Assembly: GCA_022793355.1 (NCBI GenBank)
Contig: JAAWCR010000232.1
Location: forward strand, 1-7,049
Length of the DNA stretch: 7,049 nt
Direction: 5' to 3'
Source: Lawsonibacter sp.
GTDB lineage: Bacteria > Bacillota > Clostridia > Oscillospirales > Oscillospiraceae
Every line of letters starts with the position of its first letter. The first letter of the stretch is position 1. The position numbers were made by a program, and so were the translations under genes. Positions 1 through 5,830 of the stretch are shown here, in pieces. The notes beneath the pieces are model-generated. The model was given only the letters and a program-made list of their open reading frames with translations. It was not told the DNA's origin and ran no database searches.

Positions 1-273
1 GAGCGGGGAGGGCGGATTGCCTGAGCAGTTGAAATACTCCGGGGGCGTCTCCTCCGGCAGAAGGCAGCCCAGAAATCCGGGCACCTTCTCCGCCTTGCTC
101 ATGTCAATGCTTATTACCCGCGCCCGTGAGTAGGGACTGCGCACCAGGGCCGCATACGCCATGTTTGGCAGCCGCAGATCGTCTGTATACTTTGCCTGAC
201 CCGTGGCCTTCCGCAGTGACTCCAGACGCGGGACCTCCCGACCTACCTCCCGGAATCCTCGCTCACGTCCCAT
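1..273 (-). CDS. Xanthine dehydrogenase-family hydroxylase, molybdopterin-binding large subunit (N-terminal fragment, cut by window edge)
   Basis: An open frame begins at the ATG at 273 and runs without a stop through position 1, giving 91 residues. Seen: the stretch VPRLESLRKATGQAKYTDD followed by LRLPNMAYAALVRSPYSRA and a VISID strand. This is the typical opening of the a/b hammerhead domain of xanthine dehydrogenase/aldehyde oxidase large subunits (VGxxVPRxDAxxKxTGxAxYxDD...LRSPxxxAxI). Known of the family: this subunit carries the molybdenum cofactor and hydroxylates a carbon next to nitrogen in purines or other N-heterocycles, passing electrons to the [2Fe-2S] subunit. The start overlaps the end of the small-subunit gene by 11 bases, which suggests translational coupling. 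A second in-frame ATG lies at 300, but 273 has GAGG and a purine-rich GGAAGGGGGA just upstream and fits family N-termini. The catalytic residues lie outside the window, so the substrate cannot be assigned. The usual full length is about 750-780 residues. Confidence 0.9.
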   Translation of the reverse strand, partial: MGRERGFREVGREVPRLESLRKATGQAKYTDDLRLPNMAYAALVRSPYSRARVISIDMSKAEKVPGFLGCLLPEETPPEYFNCSGNPPSPL

Positions 274-778
274 TGTCCTCAGTCCCCCTTCCTTCCGCAT
301 ATCCGGCCACTACTTCCGCGGCCATCTCAATAGCCCGCTCGATCTTCTCATACCCTGTACACCGGCACAGGTTGCCCGACAACGCCTGCCGGATTTCCTC
401 CCGGGCGGGCCGGGGATTACGGTCCAGCAGGGCCTTGGCCGCCATAATCATCCCCGGCGTGCAGAAGCCGCACTGGATGGCACCCGCATCGATAAACGCC
501 TGCTGCAGCGGGTGCGGGTGCTCGGTCGTGCCAATCCCCTCGATGGTCTCCACCCGTTTTCCGTTCGCCTGTATCGCAAACACACAGCAAGAGTTTACCG
601 CCCGGCCATTCAGAATCACGGTACACGCCCCGCATTCTCCCAGGTCACACCCCTTCTTTGTTCCCGTCAGGCCGGCGCGCTCCCGAATCACATGCAGAAG
701 CGTCTCCCGCTCCTCCACCTGGAACGCGCGCCGCTCTCCGTTCAGCTCCAGCACAATCTCAATCAGCTGTTTTGTCAT
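263..778 (-). CDS. [2Fe-2S] small subunit of xanthine dehydrogenase-family molybdenum hydroxylase
   Basis: A 171-residue protein, the normal size for the family. It has two iron-sulphur domains. The N-terminal plant-ferredoxin-like domain has C44-x4-C49-x2-C52 and C64 (GCDLGECGACTVILNG). The C-terminal helical domain has C103-x2-C106 (QCGFCTPGM) and C138-x-C140 (GNLCRCTGY). All eight cluster ligands are present. Known role: it relays electrons from the molybdenum centre in the large subunit to an FAD subunit or another acceptor; the enzyme is cytoplasmic. It corresponds to the subunit called XdhC in E. coli, CoxS-like in other families. The start at 778 is preferred over the longer frame opening at 865 because it follows AGGAGGAAAGGA and gives a normal N-terminus, whereas the longer version would overlap the regulator gene and add 29 residues with no family match. 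It lies 46 bases after the regulator gene and overlaps the large subunit gene. Xanthine, hypoxanthine, nicotinate or another heterocycle are all possible substrates. Confidence 0.95.
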   Translation of the reverse strand: MTKQLIEIVLELNGERRAFQVEERETLLHVIRERAGLTGTKKGCDLGECGACTVILNGRAVNSCCVFAIQANGKRVETIEGIGTTEHPHPLQQAFIDAGAIQCGFCTPGMIMAAKALLDRNPRPAREEIRQALSGNLCRCTGYEKIERAIEMAAEVVAGYAEGRGTEDNGT

Positions 779-785
779 GGTACAT

Positions 786-797
786 TCCTTTCCTCCT
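786..797 (-). promoter_or_regulatory. Ribosome binding site fixing the start of the [2Fe-2S] subunit
   Basis: The minus strand reads AGGAGGAAAGGA, ending 7 bases before the ATG at 778. It holds a full AGGAGG (792-797) and a second AAGGA (786-790) at better spacing. It selects the 778 start over the upstream in-frame ATG at 865, which lies inside the regulator gene. It sits in the 46-base gap after the regulator's TAA; that gap has no terminator-like hairpin, so the two genes are probably on one transcript. Confidence 0.8.
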
Positions 798-824
798 GCA
801 CGAAATGGCCTTCCGACTATCTGT

Positions 825-3800
825 TTACTGGCCTTTGGTCGATTGGATGGTTCTTTCAATCTCATCTAAATACATCTGCTCCACTGGGGAATAGACCTCC
901 CGCAGCAGCTTTCGGGCCCGACGGACATATACCTCGGCCTTCTGGTCCAGATAACCGCCGAAGATGAAACGCAGCTTAGGGGCCGTGTCCATATCCAGCA
1001 CAATCGAGGCATAAATCCGATTGAGCATCCCCTGCTCATAGCAGCTCTCCAGCCGCTGGGAGAAGCATTCCGCCTTTGTCAGGTAGTCAAAGGCCATCTG
1101 GTAATTCCCCCGTTTGACGCACAAAAGCCCGTAGTAACCGAAGGCCACTCCCCGGCCCCACATCAGCTCTACGGCGCTGAACTGCCGCACTGCCAGCGAC
1201 AGATACCGCTCTGCCGCAGTCAAATCCCCGCTGTCCAGCGCCGCCTGTCCGGCGTAGGTATAGAAGGTGGCGGTTCCTCCCACCAGATAGTGGTCCTCAC
1301 AGATGGTGATGGCCTGGTCATAGTACGCCATCGCTTTGGGGTAATTCATCTGGCTGCGCTCCGCCTCGCCCAGCCAGGCGTAGGAAGCCGCCAGATTGTA
1401 CAGGTACCGTTCCTTCTCCTCAGAGCCCTCGAAGATGGCGATGGCCCGCTCCAGCTCCTCGATGCCTTCGGGAATGTTCCCGGACATGATGCTGCACAGC
1501 CCGGACAGGCGCAGCCAGATGGCCGCCTCCTCCGCTTTATAAATGCTATCCAGCAGTCCGAAGGACTCTTGAATAACCCGGCGCATATTGTGCGTCTCAT
1601 ACCGGTTCAGGTAGACGCACATCAGCTGACGGTTTGCCTTGATCATGTTGGTATGGCAGCGCTGGGATTCCACGCCCCGGTTAATATTCAGCAGCTTGTG
1701 GACATAGTGCAGTCCCTTGTCGTATTCCACCTTCCGGATATAATACCGGCCCATCATGTGGTAGTAGTCGGACAGAAACCCCTGGCAGTCCTTCTCACTC
1801 AGGCTGTCCAGACTCCGGTTTACCTGGGTGCGGATATCGTGCAGGATACGGGAGATACCTTCGCTGTCGGTGCAGGCGATATCCGGGGTATCCGCCCAGG
1901 GCTCGGATACGTCGGTAATATCGGTAATAATGGGATAATACTCATGGGACCGGTTTAAATAGCTGTAGACATATTCAACATAGTATTTCAGGTACTTTTT
2001 CTGGTCCCTGGAGCGCTGGAAGTGATACATCAGCTTGGAATACAGCAGCAGATCACTGTCGTTGTTCTTCAGCTTGTCCTCCAGGCAGCAGGCCGTCTTA
2101 TGGTGGAGAATCTGCTTTTTGGTGAGGGACAGTTCTCCATAGACATACTCCAGAATTTTCTGGTGGGTAAACTGAAACTTCACACCTTCCGGCTGTACCG
2201 TCTCCTGAATGAGCTGCCGGGCGATGAGCGTCTCCAGAATCTCAATGAGCTCATACTCCTCCCGGTTCGACAGCTCCAGCAGCAAATCGAAGGTTGCCCC
2301 GTCGAAGAAGATGGACAGCAGGTTCAGAATATTCCTGCACTCCGGCGACAACAGCATCACTCGGGCGTAGATGCTGTCCCGGATATTGGGGGTAATGTCC
2401 GCCATGGAACCATTGTGCCGGATGCTGTTGGCCGTTTCAATGATAAAAAACGGGTTGCCATCCGTCTCCCGGTAAAAGCGCTCCTCCATCTCCCTGGACG
2501 TGAATCGGTCCGGCAGCAGGCGCTTGGCCAGTTGGATGGTCTCCTCAAAGGTGAATCGCTCCAGCGTGAGTTTTTTCAGCAGACGGGGCAGGGCCATGTC
2601 CTCTAAAAACCGGTCGATTTGGGGCCGTTTATCGCTCTTGCAGGTGAAAAGAAACAGAATATTCCGATTCTGCTCCGAGGTCAGGATATTCTGGATCAGG
2701 GACACGGTGATATTGTCCGCCCACTGCAAATCGTCAAAGAAGAAAACCAGCTTCTGCTTCTGTGCCAGCTGGGCCAGCAAGTGGGCGATGACCCGCTCGG
2801 AATTGTTGTAGCGCAGGGTGGCGATCTCGTCCTGTTCGATGGAGCCCCCTCCGCCCTGGCGGAAAAAGGGGAAGACGTTGGACACCACCTCCACGAAGGG
2901 GGCGCTGTCCTGTTTGGGAAATCGCTCCTGAAAAAAGGAGATCAGCAGGGCGAAGATGCCCTGCCAGGGTTTCAGGGCGTATTTTTCCTCCGCCCGGTAG
3001 CAGCGGGTCTGGAAATAGCGCAGTTCCCCCGCCGCCTCCATCCGGCGCAGCACATTCTCCAACAGGAAAGTCTTACCGATTCCGGTCTCGCCCAGCACCA
3101 CCAAGCTGCCGGTCTTCCGGCCCCGCAGGAAATCGTTCACCGTTTCGGCCAGCACCTCCCGCTCCTTTTCCCGACCGAAAAACAGCTCCTCTACCGCCGT
3201 CTGCTGCTCCAGCAGCGTATGCTGGGAGATCATCTCCGAAACCCGCTGGTTGCGCACCTGCTTAATACTCTCCATGATGTGAGTGGCCTCCCGGCCCGGG
3301 GCCTGAAACAGCTCCTCGGAAAACAGCTTTTGCAGCCGGGCATACAGGGCGGTGGCCTTGGAATACTCCCCCTGCATCCTGTACAGCTCCATCAGGTGGC
3401 AGTATACGGCCTCGTCGTATTCGTCCAGCTCCAGCAGCCGCAGACAGCACACCTCGCATCGGGCCCACTGCTGTCCCTCAAAGCTGCGCAGAATTTCTCC
3501 CTTCAGCCGCTCCAGATACACCCGGTTATAGTTCTGCCGAACGCTCAACACCCATTCGTTGAAATACTCGTTATCCTTGAGGTAGAACTCTTCCAAAAAA
3601 TCTCCCGGGTACTCCTCGACAGGGCCGTTCTTGTCCTGCAGGAAATGCGTTAAATCCACCTGGACGGTATATTGAGGGTTGATCTCGATAACGTTTTTCT
3701 GCGTCTCCAGCAGGAAGTTTGCGCCGAACGCCTTACGCAGCACATAGATAGCGTTTCGCATATTGGAACGCGCCTTGCGCTCATCCCCCCTGTCGCCCCA

Positions 3801-3950
3801 AATCAGATCGGCCAGCTTGAAGCGCGACGTGCGCCCCTCCACCAGCAGATAGTAGAGCAGAGCCTCCGCCTGTTTGAACGGCAGAGACACCCGGACCCCA
3901 TCCAACAGAATTTGGGCTCTTCCCAGCAGGAAGGCAGCAATCTCTTGCAT
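825..3950 (-). CDS. Large SARP/BTAD-family transcriptional regulator with AAA/STAND ATPase domain and TPR-like repeats
   Basis: A 1,041-residue protein. Residues 1-97 are an OmpR-like winged helix of the SARP type (LLG...LLDGVRVSLPFKQAEALLYYLL, then LADLIWGD, ARSNMRNAIYVLRKAFG). Residues 98-230 are a bacterial transcriptional activator (BTAD) helical domain. A linker leads to FFGREKEREVL (257-267), a Walker A motif GETGIGKT (287-294) and a Walker B-like LVFFFDDLQWAD (401-412), so this is a signalling ATPase like those of AfsR and MalT-type regulators. Residues about 800-970 hold four helix pairs resembling TPRs (near 807-841, 847-886, 894-926, 935-965). There is no LuxR-type helix-turn-helix at the C terminus, so DNA binding must come from the N-terminal domain. 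Known of the family: ATP and an inducer sensed by the repeats switch the protein to a DNA-binding activator. The start at 3950 has AAGAGGT 6 bases upstream. It lies between hutH and the hydroxylase genes and is probably cotranscribed with the latter. Target genes and inducer are unknown; histidine, urocanate or a purine are guesses from the neighbours. Confidence 0.92.
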   Translation of the reverse strand: MQEIAAFLLGRAQILLDGVRVSLPFKQAEALLYYLLVEGRTSRFKLADLIWGDRGDERKARSNMRNAIYVLRKAFGANFLLETQKNVIEINPQYTVQVDLTHFLQDKNGPVEEYPGDFLEEFYLKDNEYFNEWVLSVRQNYNRVYLERLKGEILRSFEGQQWARCEVCCLRLLELDEYDEAVYCHLMELYRMQGEYSKATALYARLQKLFSEELFQAPGREATHIMESIKQVRNQRVSEMISQHTLLEQQTAVEELFFGREKEREVLAETVNDFLRGRKTGSLVVLGETGIGKTFLLENVLRRMEAAGELRYFQTRCYRAEEKYALKPWQGIFALLISFFQERFPKQDSAPFVEVVSNVFPFFRQGGGGSIEQDEIATLRYNNSERVIAHLLAQLAQKQKLVFFFDDLQWADNITVSLIQNILTSEQNRNILFLFTCKSDKRPQIDRFLEDMALPRLLKKLTLERFTFEETIQLAKRLLPDRFTSREMEERFYRETDGNPFFIIETANSIRHNGSMADITPNIRDSIYARVMLLSPECRNILNLLSIFFDGATFDLLLELSNREEYELIEILETLIARQLIQETVQPEGVKFQFTHQKILEYVYGELSLTKKQILHHKTACCLEDKLKNNDSDLLLYSKLMYHFQRSRDQKKYLKYYVEYVYSYLNRSHEYYPIITDITDVSEPWADTPDIACTDSEGISRILHDIRTQVNRSLDSLSEKDCQGFLSDYYHMMGRYYIRKVEYDKGLHYVHKLLNINRGVESQRCHTNMIKANRQLMCVYLNRYETHNMRRVIQESFGLLDSIYKAEEAAIWLRLSGLCSIMSGNIPEGIEELERAIAIFEGSEEKERYLYNLAASYAWLGEAERSQMNYPKAMAYYDQAITICEDHYLVGGTATFYTYAGQAALDSGDLTAAERYLSLAVRQFSAVELMWGRGVAFGYYGLLCVKRGNYQMAFDYLTKAECFSQRLESCYEQGMLNRIYASIVLDMDTAPKLRFIFGGYLDQKAEVYVRRARKLLREVYSPVEQMYLDEIERTIQSTKGQ

Positions 3951-3962
3951 ACGATTACCTCT

Positions 3963-3977
3963 TAAGCAGTGTGCTTA
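3963..3977. promoter_or_regulatory. Short perfect inverted repeat in the regulator's leader, candidate operator
   Basis: TAAGCA-GTG-TGCTTA is a perfect 6-base inverted repeat with a 3-base centre. It sits between the predicted transcription start (near 4001) and the regulator's ribosome binding site (AGAGGT), touching the latter. It could be an operator used for autoregulation or a small leader hairpin that affects translation. A 6-base repeat is short enough to occur by chance, so the call is tentative. Confidence 0.35.
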
Positions 3978-4007
3978 CTCCAGGGCGGAATACAAAATGT
4001 CAGCTTC

Positions 4008-4036
4008 ATTATAGCAAAGTCTTACCCTCGAAGCAA
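4008..4036 (-). promoter_or_regulatory. Sigma-A-type promoter of the regulator (and probably hydroxylase) operon
   Basis: The minus strand shows TTGCTT (4031-4036), a 17-base spacer, and TATAAT (4008-4013) preceded by TGC, which makes a full extended -10 element (TGnTATAAT). Transcription would begin near 4001, leaving a leader of about 50 bases before the ATG at 3950. The -35 matches the consensus only in TTG, but the spacing is ideal and the -10 is perfect. The -35 overlaps the foot of the terminator hairpin of hutH by two bases. Confidence 0.75.
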
Positions 4037-4079
4037 CCAGGGGCAGCCGACAGCAAAAATAGTGTCGGCTGCCCTGGTT
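4035..4079 (-). terminator. Long hairpin after hutH, probable transcription terminator
   Basis: Arms AACCAGGGGCAGCCGACA (4035-4052) and TGTCGGCTGCCCTGGTT (4063-4079) pair over 17 bases with one bulged G, around a 10-base loop. On the minus strand the stem begins 31 bases after the hutH stop codon. The stem is very stable, but the bases that follow on the minus strand (GGTTGCTTCG) are only moderately T-rich, so termination may be incomplete. On the plus strand the following bases are slightly more T-rich, yet no plus-strand gene needs it. Confidence 0.75.
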
Positions 4080-4110
4080 TGGTTCTATGCGGACTTTTTG
4101 GATGTGCGCT

Positions 4111-5721
4111 TTACAGCTCGCCCACGGCATTCTCAATGGCCTCAAGGAGCTCGTCGGACTCAATAAGACCAATGGTGGCCTTGGACTGATCCCGCATGTA
4201 GATGTCCTCCACCTGGAACTTGATGCGGTCCGTCACCATCCGGTAGGCGATGGATGTGCCCTTGCCCAGCTTGAACTGGCCCAGTTTCTCCGAGGAGATG
4301 AAGATGCCCCGGGACGCCAGCAGCAGCTCGATCCCCAGAATCTTCTCCAGGTTCTTGATCACCAGACGCGCCTTCCGCGCCGCCCAGGGCGCCATGGAAA
4401 CGTGGTCTTCCTGGTTCGCCTTCGTCGGGATGTTGTCGCATACCGAGGGGAAGCACAATGTCTTATTCTCAGACGCCAGCGCCGACGTGGAGCAGCAGAT
4501 GATGTTGTACCCGTAGTTCAGCCCGATGGGATCCCCTGCCAGCGCCAGGGGCAGGCCATAGCTCAGCGTCGGGTCGCACAGTGAGAAGCACCGCCGATCC
4601 GCGATGTTTCCAATCTCTGCCAGGGACATGGTCAAAAGGTCCATAGCAAATCCCGTGGGCTCCCCGTGGAAATTGCCCCCGGACAGGAACTCGTAGTGCC
4701 CGTCTCCCTTGGGGAAGATCAGCGGGTTGTCCGTCGCCGCGTTGATCTCCACCTCCACCAGATGCTTGATGTACGTCAGATTCTCACGGCAGATGCCCTG
4801 CACCTGAGGCATGCACCGCAGAGAATACACGTCCTGAACCCGCTCCTGGTAGTGGGGATGCATGATGTCGTACTCCAGGTGTACCTTCCGCGCGTCCTCC
4901 GTCACCCGCTCGCTGCCCGCTACCAGACGCATTACATTGGCCGCCGCCTTCATCTGCCCCTCGTAGGGCCGCACTTCCTGAATCCGGGGGTCAAAGGCCC
5001 GGGTCTCGCCCCGCACCGCCTCCAAAGACAGGGCTGTGGTGATCTCAGACAGCTTATACAGCCGCTCCGCGTCGTGCACATTCAGGCACGCCATGGCCGC
5101 AAACATCGTTGTTCCGTTCAGCAGAGCCAGGCAGTCCTTTGCCTTCAGCTGGAACTCCACCGGCGTCACGCCAGCCTTCTTCAGCGCCTCCTGCGCGGGC
5201 ATTCGCTCTCCCTGGTAGAATGCCTCCGCCTGGGGCACGCCGATCAACACCGACACGATATGCGCCATGGGCGCCAGGTCTCCGCATGCGCCCACGCTCC
5301 CCTGCCAGGGCACAACAGGGTGGATCCCCTTGTTCAGCAGCTCCACCAGCCGCTCCACCACCACAGGCCGCAGGCCGGACACTCCCCGGCAGAACGCATT
5401 CAGACGCACACACATCGTCGCACGCACCACTTCTTCCGGCGCCGGGTCGCCCACCCCGCCGCAGTGGGACAGAACGGTCCGGTACTGGTGCAGATCGCTC
5501 TCCTCGATAGACACCTTGCAGTCCTTGTGCTTGCCAAGGCCCGTATTGAATCCGTACACCGCGGGCGCGTCCTCGCGCATCCACTCATCTTCCATGTACT
5601 TGCGCACTTCGGCAATGTGCGCCATACACGTTTTGTCGATCTCTACCTCGTATCCCTTTCGGGCTACGTTCACTACGTCTTCAATCTTCAGGTCCGTGCC
5701 GTTCAAAATCACTTTATTCAT
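4111..5721 (-). CDS. hutH: Histidine ammonia-lyase (histidase), with Cys in the MIO triad
   Basis: A 536-residue protein, slightly longer than the usual ~510. It deaminates L-histidine to urocanate and ammonia without added cofactor, the first step of histidine breakdown, in the cytoplasm. Family motifs run the full length: YGFNTGLG (56-63), LSHCGGVGDP (84-93), GSVGACGDLAPMAH (141-154), LLNGTT (200-205), YSLRCMPQVQG (299-309), ATDNPL (329-334), GGNFHGEP (348-355) and KANQEDHVSM (434-443). Residues matching the Pseudomonas histidase active site are Y56, H86, N202, Y299, R302, F351 and E438. The Glu in NQEDHVSM and His86 favour histidine over phenylalanine or tyrosine. The cofactor-forming triad is Ala145-Cys146-Gly147 instead of Ala-Ser-Gly; the Cys codon is TGC at about 5284. 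The start at 5721 follows AAGGAG with 9 bases of spacing. It lies downstream of an NhaC-type transporter and ends in a long hairpin. No hutU, hutI or hutG is in the window. A lyase or aminomutase for another amino acid is less likely. Confidence 0.93.
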   Translation of the reverse strand: MNKVILNGTDLKIEDVVNVARKGYEVEIDKTCMAHIAEVRKYMEDEWMREDAPAVYGFNTGLGKHKDCKVSIEESDLHQYRTVLSHCGGVGDPAPEEVVRATMCVRLNAFCRGVSGLRPVVVERLVELLNKGIHPVVPWQGSVGACGDLAPMAHIVSVLIGVPQAEAFYQGERMPAQEALKKAGVTPVEFQLKAKDCLALLNGTTMFAAMACLNVHDAERLYKLSEITTALSLEAVRGETRAFDPRIQEVRPYEGQMKAAANVMRLVAGSERVTEDARKVHLEYDIMHPHYQERVQDVYSLRCMPQVQGICRENLTYIKHLVEVEINAATDNPLIFPKGDGHYEFLSGGNFHGEPTGFAMDLLTMSLAEIGNIADRRCFSLCDPTLSYGLPLALAGDPIGLNYGYNIICCSTSALASENKTLCFPSVCDNIPTKANQEDHVSMAPWAARKARLVIKNLEKILGIELLLASRGIFISSEKLGQFKLGKGTSIAYRMVTDRIKFQVEDIYMRDQSKATIGLIESDELLEAIENAVGEL

Positions 5722-5772
5722 GTGTCAATTCTCCTTTTTCATCATGCTGCTTGCAGATCAGTTAATTTTGGC

Positions 5773-5810
5773 GCCATTATGGACGCGCCGGAAAGGCCCG
5801 TCCATATGGC
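5773..5810. repeat. Imperfect hairpin between the antiporter gene and hutH
   Basis: In the 109-base gap, GCCAT-T-ATGGACG-C-GCC pairs with GGC-C-CGTCCAT-ATGGC around a GGAAA loop: 5 base pairs, a bulged T, 7 base pairs, a mismatch and 3 base pairs. On the minus strand the hairpin is followed by GCCAAAATTAAC, not a T-run, so it is not a standard terminator. It could be an mRNA-stabilising or processing hairpin between cotranscribed genes, or a protein site. A weak promoter-like pair (TGGACG, 17 bases, CATAAT, minus strand) falls within it. The rest of the gap holds only the hutH ribosome binding site. Confidence 0.55.
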
Positions 5811-5830
5811 TGTAAACCACGAAACGAAAA

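Noticed and set aside
779..865. Longer N terminus for the [2Fe-2S] subunit starting at 865
   Set aside because: It would overlap the regulator's end, adds 29 residues with no family resemblance, and ignores the strong ribosome binding site before 778.
126..967. Two plus-strand open frames opposite the hydroxylase genes
   Set aside because: The minus strand here encodes two clear hydroxylase subunits with all cysteine ligands; the plus frames are Pro/Ser/Arg-rich shadows.
2619..3653. Plus-strand open frame of 344 codons opposite the regulator
   Set aside because: It shadows the BTAD and ATPase coding region, has low-complexity Gln/Leu/His-rich composition, and has no domain of its own.
5722..5732. 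TTGACA on the minus strand just before the hutH start, as a -35 box
   Set aside because: It lies between the ribosome binding site and the ATG, so a promoter there would start transcription inside hutH; no -10 supports it.
5747..5756. CTGC-TT-GCAG in the hutH leader as a second copy of the regulator-leader repeat
   Set aside because: Only four-base arms and a different centre; the resemblance to TAAGCA-GTG-TGCTTA is too weak.
5773..5810. The antiporter-hutH hairpin as an intrinsic terminator
   Set aside because: Neither strand has a T-run after the stem, and the genes are plausibly cotranscribed.
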